A stretch of 64,000 nucleotides of DNA, taken from NCBI RefSeq assembly GCF_026914185.1, contig NC_070561.1, positions 4,898,001-4,962,000 on the forward strand, read 5' to 3'. The stretch is from Puccinia triticina (Eukaryota; Basidiomycota; Pucciniomycetes; Pucciniales; Pucciniaceae). The translations under genes and the position numbers were made by a program. Position 1 is the stretch's first letter. Every line of letters starts with the position of its first letter. Below, piece after piece: positions 1 through 9,999 of this stretch. A model generated the notes under the pieces. The model did no database searches. It saw only the letters and a program-made list of their open reading frames with translations, and was not told the DNA's origin.

Positions 1-1980
1 TCAGTAACTCCTGGTGATATAGCAAAGATTTCTCCAAAGGCCAACTCCATCTTTCCTGCAGTCAACATCCTACTAGCCACTTCTTCTTCAATTCCTGGGT
101 ATTCCTTGGCCAAGGTCTTTTCCAAATAGGTCTTCTTAACTGGTTTGTCCTTAGGTGCAGTGGTTGAATCCTTGTCCTTATCCTGGAATCTGACTTGAGA
201 GGAGCCTTTAGAAGCAGGGGATTTGGAAGCACTAAGAGTGGGGGGCTGGGCCATGTGAAGTAATTCCTCTGTATCCATGTCCATTAGGTCCTGTTTCTCC
301 TTCCTGATCCTTTTGTCTGACTTGGCTGTTTCCTCCTCATCCTGATCCTTAGAATTGTTTCTGGTCCTCTTTCCAAGGTCTGCTTCATAACTATGGGCTT
401 GATAATAGGCTGGGTCCTCCTCTAATTGGCCAAAAGAAGATGTGAGCTTAGTTTTAGAGTACTCTTCCACTGGGGTTCTGATTGGCCTGCTTGGAATCCA
501 TGGAATAACTGATTTGTCTGGAAGTTTGTAATCTCTTCCATCCTTGATAACAGCACCACTAGACATGTCCTGGGAAAGTTGAGAGCAGCTGTTGGTTCCA
601 TGGAATAACTGATTTGTCTGGAAGTTTGTAATCTCTTCCATCCTTGATAACAGCACCACTAGACATGTCCTGGGAAAGTTGAGAGCAGCTGTTGGTTCCA
701 TGGGTTTCCTGGTGACAATAATAACATTTGAATGGCCAGGTCCTAGCAGGTTTGTCCATGTGGGGAGGTAGTCCTTTGCCAGCAGTGAGAGATGCAAGTT
801 GTTTGGTAAGGAGTTCCACTTGTTTGTCCAGAGAAGTAGAAGCAGTAGGGGCAGCTCCCTGAGTAGCAGGTGTGGGTTTGGAGGTCCTAGGTGAGTTGTC
901 CAAAGTGAATTTCTCTTCTGCCCTCCATTCAGTCCTTCTGTTGACCACTGATCTTGAGTAAACTTCCTGGTGAATGTAGGTAAGAAGAGTTTCAGTGTCT
1001 GGCAAGATATCACCTCCATCCTTTGAGGCTAGCATTTGATTGTCCTTCATCAAGCTCCTAGTAACCCTTTGATCCAGATCCTTGTGAAGAGTTTCCAAAA
1101 GAAGGTGTCTAAATTCCTCCAGGCTGGTACTGTACCCCATTCTTACCAAGTAGTGAGTGATGGTTTCAAACTTGTTTCTGAATGTGTTGAAGGTTTCCAA
1201 GGTGCTGATTCCTCCATCCTGAGCTGATTTGTAGACTAGTTTCCTGAGATCCTCCCTGGTATATCTGACCAATGGCTGAGAGGTTCCAAATCTGGTGAGT
1301 AACTGTTTCTTCAGGGTTTCCCAATCCAAGTTTTCATGGTCTGACATGTCTTCCACTTCATCCTTAAGGTCCAACCCTTTGATAAAAGCAATGATTTGTC
1401 CAGCCATTTCCTTAGAGTTAGCACCATCATCTCTTCCAGCACTTTCATACCTTCTAATGAATTTCTCCACAGGCATGTTGGTTCCATCAAAGAAGAGCTC
1501 CTTGTCCATGGGTTTGATCTTTACTCCTCTGCTGACAGGATCCTGATACCTAGGCATAGCTGGTTCCTTATTTAAAAAGTGAGTGTTGGACCTGGTGGAG
1601 TGTGTTGAGTCGTCCCTTTGGCTCTGGAACCTGGGAAAGCGGGGTGGAGGTGCCTCTAAATCTTCTGAATCTTCTGAAGGCTGATTGGTATCTCTATATC
1701 CTATGTATCTAGGAATACCAGAAGTCTGAGGTCCAAATGGAGGTCTGTAAGAACTGGAGTTGACTTGTGGAGCAGAAGAAACCTGAGGATCTGGAGCATT
1801 GGAAGAAGCCTGTGGACCTGGACCAGTAGAAGAAGGTTGGTAACTTGGACCAGTAGGAGGAACCTGAGTCTGACCAGCATTGGAAGTGGTGGAGTCCTGA
1901 ACTGCAGCATTACTGGATGGATCCACTGGAGGGTAAAGACTGGGAGCAACATTGGTGTTGGGGGATCCTTGGGCAGACAT
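1..1980 (-). pseudogene. Gag-like polyprotein of the Ty3/gypsy element, frame broken by a 100-bp duplication
   Basis: The frame opens with ATG at 1980 (MSAQGSPNTNV). Residues 1-130 are Pro/Ser/Gln rich and disordered. Residues about 150-370 look like a retrotransposon capsid region (FDGTNMPVEKFIRRYE, a usual gag start). A CCHC zinc knuckle (CX2CX4HX4C, CYYCHQETHGTNSC) lies near residue 425. The protein then stops at 559 because bases 501-600 are repeated at 601-700 and 100 is not a multiple of three. Beyond the duplication the original frame is open again down to position 1, with a charged stretch that would lead into the pol region. The lesion is therefore recent, or an assembly artefact. 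No catalytic domain is visible in the window. Confidence 0.8.
501..700. repeat. Exact 100-bp tandem duplication inside gag
   Basis: Bases 501-600 and 601-700 are identical by eye. The unit starts TGGAATAACTGATTTG and ends GTTGGTTCCA. Because the length is 3n+1 it shifts the gag reading frame. Perfect identity suggests a very young event or a mis-assembly. Confidence 0.95.
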
Positions 1981-2187
1981 GATTGAAACAGGTAAGTTGA
2001 ATCTAAACCTGAAGAGTGTTGAAGGTTGATAATGGAGATGCTGATAGTGTTATTGTTGTTTGAAGTTGATTCTAAAAGCAGGAGGTTGATTTATAAAGAA
2101 AGGAGTATGAGGATGTGTAGGTAAAAGTAGTATGTAGCTGATGGTAAGAGTGTTACTAGAGCTGAAGATATCTGAAGTATAGAAAGG

Positions 2188-2204
2188 CCACTGTTGGGAC
2201 ACCA
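2188..2204 (-). other. Candidate primer binding site
   Basis: On the minus strand the LTR end is followed after 2 nt by TGGTGTCCCAACAGTGG, which begins with the TGG typical of a site complementary to a tRNA 3' end. I cannot name the tRNA. Confidence 0.45.
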
Positions 2205-2206
2205 CT

Positions 2207-3169
2207 TGTGGAACTACTCAAGGGGGAGAATAGAGCTTGGAAGGGAAATGGATAGCAACACTAGTACTAATGTAAGCTATGCAAGGGTGCTGATGAGGCT
2301 GCCTTCCTGACTAATGCTGAGGGGATGAGAGTAACACTAAGAAAAAGAAGAAAAAGGTGTGGCTGATTTCTGCTTGATCTTAGGAGCTAGTACTATGAGC
2401 TTTAACTACTGACTACTGAGGGTAAGAGAGTTGGAGGAGTGATGAGAGAGGGGAATGCAATGGCAAGGTTTAATGGCAAGGGGTTGATGAGAATGGGCAC
2501 TTATAATTTCTGTATCTAAAATTATCTATAACTTCTGCATAAGGTACAAGTGAGGGGGGAAAGACAGTTCTTATATGAAGGAAGGATGAGCACAGACAAT
2601 AAGGAGTTCTGGCTATGAGAATGAAGGTTGTACAAATGAGGAAGAGTGATGTGAACATAGTAACAGTATGTAATGATGAGCAATGCTGAAAGGGGAATGC
2701 TGGTTATGGGAATAAAAGAATGTACTAATGGGGAAGAGTGATGAGAACATAGTAACTACTTGTAATGATGAGCACTACTGAAAGAGGTAAGCACAGATCC
2801 AATGATGTAATGTGTACAATAGGCATAGTACATAATGAGAAATGTATGTAAAGGGTTTAGTATGTGAGAATAAATATGTAAAAGGAATTTACTGTAATGA
2901 TTCAAGTAGGTTACTAATGAAATGAGTATTGTAACTAATGAAGAATGTAGGTTGTCTGTAAGTCTTATATCCTTATATAACTACTGAACCATTGAAGATA
3001 AGGGGGTACTATGTATGAGTGACTATAGGTGAAATTTGGCGTAGAATCTGAATATGCAATAATAATGAAGTATTTGTGAAGGGTTATGGGTGAAATGGGA
3101 AATGTAATGATGAATGTATGTAAAGAAAAGCAATAAAACACTACTTATGGTTTGGAATGGAGCACCACA
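2207..3169 (-). repeat. Candidate 5' LTR of the Ty3/gypsy element
   Basis: The segment is bounded by the short inverted termini TGTGG (2207) and CCACA (3169), lies directly upstream of the primer-binding-like site and gag, and has no coding capacity. It is A/T and purine rich with many ATG-AATG-like short repeats. The second LTR is outside the window, so the boundary is inferred from the termini alone. Confidence 0.55.
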
Positions 3170-3174
3170 CCAAT

Positions 3175-3480
3175 CCAATAGAGCGGTCCGAGAGGAAGGG
3201 GGAGAGAGCTACTCAATACATAGTATTGGTGGCAGAACCCTCTCTCTTCCTCTCCAACCGATCTAGTTTTATTGGTCGGAGAGGAAGGGGAGAATTCTTC
3301 TCAGACTGATAATATCAGTCTAGGAGGATAGATGGACCAACATGTTGGGTTGGTCCAAGGTGAGAGATGGACCAATAAATATGTTGCATTGGTCCGAGAT
3401 GAGAGAGAGACCGATACCCATGTTGCATTGGCCAAGGAGAGAGGCCCCGGTGTCTTGGTTGGAGGGGGCTCAGCAGAAGG
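3175..3480. repeat. Degenerate short repeats, GGTCCGAGAGGAAG type
   Basis: Several imperfect copies of ATTGGTCCGAGAGGAAG or GGACCAATA..TTGGTCC follow one another in both orientations and give short hairpins. They resemble in style the GACCGG hairpin arrays at 7883 and 36140. No gene is visible here. Confidence 0.5.
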
Positions 3481-3587
3481 AAAACACATATGAGAAACAG
3501 GGTCCAACCTGTTTCTGGAAATTGATTGTTTTGAACGAAAAACAAGTTTTAGTTTCCCCCAAAAACAGGTGCTGTGGTTGGTCTTAG

Positions 3588-3775
3588 GGCCTGTACCATA
3601 GCGGCTCAAAAAGCTGTTTTTCAGCCGGAAAACGACTTTCCTCACGGAAAACAGTTTCCCCTTGAAAACATGTACCACAGCACCTGTTTTGCTGCGGGCG
3701 TCTGGTCTTGCAAAGCAAGCCTCCAATAGCCCTTGGCAGGAGGGACTTGCGCGCTATCACCCCCTTTTGCAGAGC
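3588..3775 (+). repeat. Inverted repeat A, left copy (GGGCCTGTA end)
   Basis: Begins GGGCCTGTACCATAGCGGCT right after TTA and matches, in reverse, 8570-8756 over roughly 185 bp with scattered differences. Shared landmarks are TCCTCACGGAAAACAG and AGCCCTTGGCAGGAGGGACT. The GGGCCTGT end with TTA beside it is reminiscent of PIF/Harbinger-like MITEs. Either this pair is the terminal repeat of a 5.2-kb composite, or it is two independent MITE copies in opposite orientation. Confidence 0.7.
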
Positions 3776-4002
3776 CTAGAATTTGAGTTTGGCTGGGTGT
3801 TTTTTCCAAACCATCACAGTTCCTTGCCCTCAAGACCTTATACCTTAAAAATTTGCTTGGCATAAAGCCTTGCTTCTTGCGCGTCATCCCACACAATCTG
3901 AGGTATGTTACATCACTTCTTCAAGTTTAAATAAATTATCAAAGTCAACCAAACCTTGAAGGTTACTGAAGTTGAGTAACAGAGAAGATCCGTGCTCACA
4001 TA

Positions 4003-4125
4003 CAGCTATTGTGTAAACGGTTGCGGTTTTCCGCCTTTTTTTTTGTTTTTTTTTTTCGCGCGCGAACTTTTTTTTGGCCCCCAATCCCTTTTTCCCCCCC
4101 GGCGCACAGACGCAGGCATCCCCCG
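4003..4125 (+). repeat. Left terminal inverted repeat of the Tc1/mariner element
   Basis: Matches 7669-7790 in reverse complement with only a few differences, mostly in homopolymer lengths. It includes a T-run, TTCGCGCGCGAA and GGCGCACAGACGCA. It is preceded by TA at 4001. Confidence 0.92.
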
Positions 4126-4192
4126 GTCACCCACTGCCTTTGACCCTCCTGCCACGTCACATCCTCATCCGTAATTACCTACCGCCAGTGCC

Positions 4193-5950
4193 ATGGAACA
4201 CGAAGGTTTTTCATTTCATTTCATCTTTTCTTATTTTTATCCATGATAATGCCTGTTTGCTGATATTGTTCATTTGTTTAGATTATTCCAGTCAACTCAA
4301 TCGCATGCAAACACTTGATGAAGTCAGTGCATGGTTGGACAAGTCTATGGCATCAACAGGTACTGCACCCGCACCAAGCTTGCAAGATGATGCTAATAGC
4401 AAGGATGGCGACGACGATAAAGGCGATGACAATGAAGAGGCCGAAGAGGAGTTCAAGGTCAACTTAGAGTACAAATTGTACGTTCTCAAACCCAAGCCGA
4501 CCATGTGCAATACCCGTAACGCAAATAGACGCAAGGCAAATACGGTCGAACCCGAGGACAAGTACTCTAAACTGGTTTCAAAACCAGGTCAGCTTTTCTT
4601 CTATTGGAAGCCTTCGCACCCCAGTCTTGTCACTTTCAAACAAGCAGCAATTGCCGTGCTTTGTGCCAAGGAACCGGACGTTGTTGTTGGACACACAGAA
4701 GAACAAGAGCAAGAAGGCGAGCTCTCCTGGTATGCCATAATTCAACATGGCGGACAATTCGTTGAAAAGAACAAGACCGACTTGGATAACTCAGAAATTT
4801 TTGTGGATTTCCTTGAGATGGCTGATTGTAAGGGGGGAGCTAAAATCTATGTTGTGCAGAATGATCCTAAGCTTGTCGCGGAAGTGGGTACTACCCTTTT
4901 CTTTGATTTTGAACCTCCTGATTTGGCTGATTGTTTCTATCATATCAAAGGAACAAGGCATTGAGACTCTTATCTGACAGAAACAGAGGAAGTAATGAGG
5001 CATTGACCGAACCACAGCCCACCGCGGGCGCTAAGAAGAACTCCGAAATATTGAATAACATGTGGACCATCCAAGCGACTCACATGCCTTGCGAACAACT
5101 GACTGGATCCTTGGAGCTTCCAGTCATGATTGATCCCCAAAATACAAATCGTTTCATTGCACTCAGCCCCAATTGAATTGCCCTGTGGGCAAGAGCCATG
5201 ATGAGTGTCAAGCAGTTCATCAGAAATGTGAACGTTGTTTAATCTGATGCCCTCTCCTCTCAGGCTCAAAATCCAGAGATCACCGAGCACAAACCACCCT
5301 CATCTCCGGCGTTTACGTTTCAAACAAAAGAGGAATTCAAAGCTTCTTCAGGTGCCTGCCACATATCAGACGGTGCTAGCCGCGGGTCAGACGACAGGGG
5401 ACGCGAATCTAGTCCCGTTAATCGCCATCAAAATCATTGTCACCGGGAAGGTTCGCCGCCATCATCAAGAGGCCCCAGACACCAAAGAACCCCTCCGAAC
5501 GTCTCGCCTCTGACAGCTGCTTATGCGGGAATGGGGATTGGTGGTTATATCCCACCACCAATGGTTTGGCCAAACTCGCCTTGGGCATGGCCGGGTGCCT
5601 CACCACAGACATTTCAACCGTACCCTGCCATGCCCCACATTGAGATGAACAGCTCGGTTCCCCCGGTTCCTCAACGTAACTTTTTGGCTCAAGCGAATGG
5701 TTCAAACCCGGCCCCTGCTTCCTTGCCGCCGGCCTCCGACGTAACTGTGGACATTGCCGACTACTTGACATTCTGTCACATCAATGTGAACTGCGAAAAT
5801 GTCCAAAAAGCTCTAGCCGAATACGGGATCACCCACTATGCCAAGTTCGAAAACTTTGAGGCAAAGGAGTTTGAAGAACTCGGTGTGAAAAGAAGTCATG
5901 CTGTGAGCAGCATTAAGAAGTACGAACGTAGTCTCAAAAAGCGCCATTGA
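4193..5950 (+). pseudogene. Cargo gene of the Tc1/mariner element: acidic N-terminus, SAM-like C-terminus (broken)
   Basis: I do not recognise a named family. A plausible model starts at ATG 4193, with a 76-nt intron 4206-4281 that joins in frame to the long segment beginning DYSSQLNRMQTLDEVSAW. There follow an Asp/Glu-rich stretch (4390-4460), a folded-looking region (GQLFFYWKPSHPSLVTF to KIYVVQNDPK), a frame change near 4964-5000, two in-frame stops (TGA at 5174, TAA near 5249), a Pro-rich region, and residues from about 5755 to 5950 that look like a SAM domain (ADYLTFCHINVN to KKYERSLKKRH, with the LGV turn). The reading frame is continuous across both stops, so they look like point mutations. 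The location between the terminal repeats suggests an accessory DNA-binding or assembly factor of the transposon, or a captured host gene; I cannot decide which. Confidence 0.65.
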
Positions 5951-6366
5951 TCTCTATCATTGAAGAAAGTCTGCTATCAATACATATCTAAACAACAATG
6001 AATAGTCTCTCTCACGAAATAGTCTGCTATCAATAACTTATCTTGTCTTGCTCAATCAAAATAACCTGGTTTTCTCTCTCATGAAGTCTGCTATTGATCT
6101 CTAAAATCTTGCTCAATCAAAAATGTCGAGTTTGCTCACTCAAAAATGGTGTGTTTGCTATAGCTTCCGCAATGAATGATCTCTTGAATTGTTTTCCAAA
6201 CTCCGATTGAGATTGTTTTCCATACTCCAAGTGCAGTGAAATGAAATTACTAGTGAAACTGTCTCTATTGGAGATTTATGGGTGAGAAAATGTTGCTTTG
6301 CTTGATTGAAGGAGAAAGAAATCACAAAGGTTACAAGAAGAAGTGATAATTCATAGAATCTGATCA

Positions 6367-7475
6367 CTATACAAGGTAACCCGAGCCAATGAAAAGCTTA
6401 AGGGTCAAAAAATCTGTGAAAACAAAACTAACAAAATTATCTAAAACATCGTAGTCCTCCTCACCACCCGTGAGTAAATCTTCGTTCCGTCTTAAGGTCA
6501 ATTCGTAGACTGAGAAACCCTTCTCAATTGGGTTTAAGTCTGGTGAGTATGCCGGAAGATGTTGCAAGAGACACCCTCGTTCCTCAACAAGCTCTGCGAT
6601 ACGTCCGTTGTGATGGATTTGCGCGTTGTCCATGACAAGTACGCTCCGCGGTGCTGGAAAGGGGTTCATAGATGGAAGCTGCAAATGCTGGCATTAGAAA
6701 CTGATGCAACACAAGGTAAATAAAAAGACACAACAGCTTACCAAGATGTGCTCAAGGAAAAACTCAAAATCAGACCGATTCACCGATTCCTCCTGGACCA
6801 CGTGCGCAACTAACCCAGTCAAACTGATTGCTGGGATGACGTTATACTTGTGGGTGCTCCTCTTGCGCGGAACTTGGGTTGTTCTTTGACCTACAGGAGC
6901 CCAGCCTCTTGTTCTTGAAACCACCTCAAGTGAGACCCCTGATTCATCTGAAAAAGACCCGACGTCATTACACAGACAATGTGTTGGTGATACCAAAAAA
7001 AGAAATACATGCCTGTGAATACAAGATAGGACATCGGTATACAACTGATTTGAGAGGTTTAGTAAGCCCTTGCTTCTGGATCTTGGCGCGGGTTGAAAGT
7101 CCGGATTGTCTTTTTGGACATGTTCAAACGCTCATGGAGCGTTTTTGCAATTGTTTTCAAACAGACAATGACGCCGTTCTCTTCAAGTAACGCCTGCTGG
7201 ATTTCGTCCAGATAAACTGTTGGCTTTTCAGCGACCATTTCGGAGATAAAAGTTAAATCCTCTTCTTTCAATTCAAAAGGTCGGCCTTGGGTTTCATAGG
7301 TAGAAGGATCGCAAACAACAGCCCTTGTCCTTTCGTACAAATTGGTCCATTGGCGCAGGGAATCTTTGCTGACTGATGCGGCTAATGACGAGCTGATCTC
7401 GGATAAGTTCTTTCCATTGTTTGCCGCTCTGACAACTGCGTACTTGAAGTCGGCTGAGTACTTGCGATAACCCAT
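6367..7475 (-). pseudogene. Tc1-type DDE transposase with a premature stop
   Basis: ATG at 7475 opens a paired helix-turn-helix-like N-terminus (MGYRKYSADFKYAVVRAANN, then ELKEEDLTFISEMV). TAA at 7059 interrupts the frame, which continues in the same phase to YLVFT. A likely intron then ends at the AG before the codons of DESGV, the first catalytic Asp; it would use a GC donor. A second intron is 6679-6741 (GT-AG). The second Asp is in VMDNAQIHHNG, and after 34 residues comes the Glu of PDLNPIE, giving DD34E. All three catalytic residues are intact, so the TAA is the visible lesion. Fits the element's TA target and terminal repeats. Confidence 0.85.
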
Positions 7476-7668
7476 ATCTGTAGAAACATGAAAATGTCAA
7501 TATCAATTGGCTGAAGGATGTTTTGTGATTAATCAAGAGATACACTCACCAGAGAACAACTTGAGACCGTTAACTTCAATCGGTCCAACAATAAGCAGTT
7601 GGGATCGGGTGGGGTCAGCGGTTGGTGAGCTGAAATGTGTATGTATGTATGTCTGGGCACGGCAGGCT

Positions 7669-7790
7669 CGGGGGATGCATGCGTCTGTGCGCCGGGGGGG
7701 AAAAAAGGGATCGGGGGCAAAAAAAAAGTTCGCGCGCGAAAAAAAAAACAAAAAAAAGGCGGAAAACCGCAACCGTTTACACAATAGCTG
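7669..7790 (-). repeat. Right terminal inverted repeat of the Tc1/mariner element
   Basis: Reverse complement of 4003-4125, ending ..ACACAATAGCTG at 7790 and followed by TA at 7791-7792. Confidence 0.92.
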
Positions 7791-7882
7791 TACTTATAAA
7801 TATACTTTGGTTTCAACTTACAGTCAAGCCTCTGAGCCCTTGATCGCCGGCACAGGCCTGCAATCAAGACCGCATAGCCCTC

Positions 7883-8262
7883 TGGATGACCGGTAAAGAC
7901 CGGTCATTGAGAGGGATATATACAATGCCCTGGATGACCAGTACAGACCGGTCATTGAATGGATATGTAGAACCTCTTGATGACCGGTCTGTGCCGGTCA
8001 TCAAGGGGACTCGACACTCTCAATGGCCAGTACAGATCAGCCATTGAGAGTATACAACCCTCTCAATGACCGGTCTGTGCCGGTCATTGAGGGGACTTGA
8101 CACACCCAATGACCGGGATTGACCGGTCATCAAAAGGACTTGACCCTCTCGATGACTGGTACTGTGCCGTTCATTGAGAGGGCTTTATCCTCTCAATGAC
8201 CGGAACATACTGGTCATTGAGAGGGTCGAGTCCCCTTGATGACCGGTTGATTCCGGTCATCC
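7883..8262. repeat. Hairpin-forming minisatellite, GACCGG..CCGGTC type, about nine units
   Basis: Units of about 42-45 bp each contain an inverted pair, e.g. CAATGACCGG, six loop bases, then CCGGTCATTG. In the best unit the stem reaches about 14 bp. Unit sequence varies, but pairing positions tend to co-vary or stay complementary. Lies directly right of the mariner element. No ORF of interest. Confidence 0.85.
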
Positions 8263-8569
8263 TCAAGCTAGCTGCGTGTGAAACACACTATGTATTAAAC
8301 AGAGAGTCCGTGCTCTCATTCTGTGATTAATTTCTGCAATTCTGGGTTGCAGACTCGGTAACAGGCTTGAGGTTTTTTTGTCTTGTTTAATTTTTCAGGA
8401 CATACTGGTATCAGTACATAAAGGGAAAAAAATATAGGTCTCAGCCGTAGCATGTTGGGCAGACCTGGAGCAAAAAAAAAACAAAAAAAGGTTGTGGTAT
8501 GAGAGATGTACAAAGGGGAAAGTAAAAAGAGGGGTGAAAATCCCATTCCCCGTGCGCCAGGATGGGGAG

Positions 8570-8756
8570 GTATGGTATAAGTCCCTCCTGCCAAGGGCTT
8601 TCGGAGGCTCGCTTCGCAAGTCCCACGCCCGCAGCATCGAGGGACTTTGTTAAGTTTGTTCTGTGGTACACGTTTCCAAGGGGAAACTGTTTTCCGTGAG
8701 GAAAGTCGTTTTCTGGCCAAAAAACAGCTTTTTGAGCCGCTATTCTACAGGCCCGT
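8570..8756 (-). repeat. Inverted repeat A, right copy
   Basis: Reverse-complement partner of 3588-3775, ending CTACAGGCCC at 8756. The base context to its right (GTG) does not repeat the TTA found left of the other copy, so a shared target duplication is not shown. Confidence 0.7.
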
Positions 8757-8829
8757 GTTTACAAGTTTTGTTTTCCTTAAAGCAAGGTCAAACTTACTGT
8801 TTCATGCACAAGTTCTCTTACACCACGGG

Positions 8830-9066
8830 GCGCATTCCTGGAAATGCGCTGCATCCTGCGGACGTTTCTGACTGAGAAATGTCCAGAGGATGTCCGTGGA
8901 GCATCCAGCGGACGCAAGGGGCAATGAGCATCACTCGGACGCTTCCGGAAGCGTCCAAGTGATGCTTTGTCCTTCAAACCATCGGGCGGACATCAAAAAT
9001 TGCCGCCGTCCATTGGATACTCTCAAATTGAGAGTGTCCAATGGACATCTTGACAGTCCAAACACA
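8830..9066. repeat. Second hairpin-repeat family (CATCCAGCGGACG type)
   Basis: Contains repeated GCATCCAGCGGACG-like words and strong palindromes. Bases 8928-8965 form a 38-bp inverted repeat with one mismatched pair, and 9011-9047 form another (CCATTGGATACTCTC / GAGAGTGTCCAATGG). Related words recur at 9250-9370 and 9600-9760. Confidence 0.65.
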
Positions 9067-9068
9067 CT

Positions 9069-9250
9069 CAATCAGGTCATCTCTTGATGACCGGTCTGTG
9101 CCGGTCATTGAGGGAATCAGGTCTCGCCGGTCATTCAGAGGACTCAGGTCTCCTCTTGATGACCGGTCTGTGCCGGTCATCGAGGGGAATCAGGTCTCCT
9201 CTTGATGACCGGTCTCTACCGGTCATCGAGAGGGTCTCGCCGGTCATCAA
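9069..9250. repeat. GACCGG..CCGGTC hairpin minisatellite, second locus
   Basis: Four to five units closely similar to those at 7883-8262 (TTGATGACCGGTCTGTGCCGG). They are separated by AATCAGGTCTC linkers, so the two loci belong to one family. Confidence 0.8.
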
Positions 9251-9435
9251 GTGATGGACATGAGACAAAGCTGTCAACCGTCTCCGTTGAGAGTGTCTGG
9301 TGGACACCAAAACTGTCGTCCATCGGACACTCTGGCTATAGTGTCCGATGGATGTTTGGAAACAAGTCTCCAGTGTTCTTTGGTGGGTGTGTGGGCCACT
9401 TTAGCACTGTTGGCATGTCGTAGCTGGTAGCGACT

Positions 9436-9530
9436 GCCTTGTCGCTTCCATACCCCACCCACTCCTGCGTTTGATTCCGGGTCGGCTCCCCCACGCCCCT
9501 GCCCTCTGGTTGTTCGTTCGCACCCGACCC
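9436..9530 (+). ncRNA. tRNA-like segment, possibly head of a SINE
   Basis: GTAGCTGGTAGCGACTGCC resembles a tRNA D-arm/A-box, and GCGTTTGATTCC about 45 nt later resembles a B-box/T-arm. I could not fold a clean acceptor stem, so a working tRNA is unlikely. A tRNA-derived repeat is the better guess. From 9540 to 9800 only CCAGCGGACG-like repeats are seen. Confidence 0.3.
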
Positions 9531-9803
9531 TTGGGCCACCCGCAGGCAAACACCCGCGATACAGTCAGGTCAGCCCAGGCTGGGCTATTATTTTGACCAA
9601 AAGGGCATGGTGGCTGACATCCCGCTGATGTTTGCTCACCATCCAGCGGATGCATGCAAGAGAAACGTCCGCCATCGCGCAATGCAAGTGGCATCCAGCG
9701 GACGTTTCCTGCCGCGCCAGAGCTGGACATCTGCGGACATGTCCCAATGCATGTCCGATCAACGTCCGCGACGGCCCGTGGTGTATCTTCGCGGCCATTG
9801 AGG

Positions 9804-9926
9804 TGTTGTGCTGGTAGCTTGCAAGAATGGATGATTCTATTACAAAGTATAGAATCTAGGCTAAATATTATGTACAATAGGTCTGTGACAGTTGTCGCAG
9901 TTGAGTTCTATCTTCATGTCACAACA
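9804..9926 (-). repeat. 3' LTR of the copia element
   Basis: TGTTGTG...CACAACA, 123 bp. Compared with the right LTR it has TTG where the other has TCG (near 9819), and T for C in the middle. Confidence 0.95.
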
Positions 9927-9940
9927 TCCCCCCCCTCAAC
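9927..9940 (-). other. Polypurine tract of the copia element
   Basis: Read on the minus strand, a GAG plus G-run immediately precedes the 3' LTR, the expected primer for plus-strand DNA synthesis. Confidence 0.85.
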
Positions 9941-9999
9941 AAGAAACTGGCAGTAGCTAACAAGTAGTGAGAAGAACTAAAAAATAAAGAAACAAAAAA

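Larger units (their letters stand above)
1..3169 (-). mobile_element. Ty3/gypsy-type LTR retrotransposon, 5' part (runs off left edge)
   Basis: Seen: a gag-like reading frame on the minus strand (1980 down to the window edge), preceded by a candidate primer binding site and a 963-bp candidate LTR at 2207-3169. The protease, reverse transcriptase and 3' LTR would lie left of position 1 and are not visible. The class is inferred from the gag layout: a helical capsid-like region, then a single CCHC knuckle, then an acidic and lysine-rich tail, as in gypsy elements of rust fungi. Target duplication cannot be tested because only one end is present; the right flank begins CCAAT. Confidence 0.75.
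4003..7790. mobile_element. Complete Tc1/mariner-type element carrying a second, SAM-like-domain gene
   Basis: Seen: both ends carry inverted repeats of about 120 bp starting CAGCTATTGTGTAAACGGTT. They are directly flanked by TA on each side (4001-4002 and 7791-7792), the signature target duplication of Tc1/mariner elements. Inside are two divergent genes: on the minus strand a DD34E transposase (6367-7475), on the plus strand a gene of unknown function with a SAM-like C-terminus (4193-5950). At 3788 bp it is more than twice the size of a typical single-gene Tc1 element. Both genes carry stop codons in frame, so this copy is probably dead or dependent on a helper. Spacing shows the second gene lies fully between the terminal repeats, not in flanking DNA. 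Confidence 0.88.

Noticed and set aside
4074..4192. Upstream extension of the mariner cargo ORF to an ATG at 4074
   Set aside because: It lies inside the terminal repeat and encodes repeat-derived low complexity. The ATG at 4193 with an in-frame intron is more sensible.
3588..8756. A clean 5.2-kb PIF/Harbinger transposon defined by the outer inverted repeats
   Set aside because: TTA is present only on the left side, so a shared target duplication is lacking.
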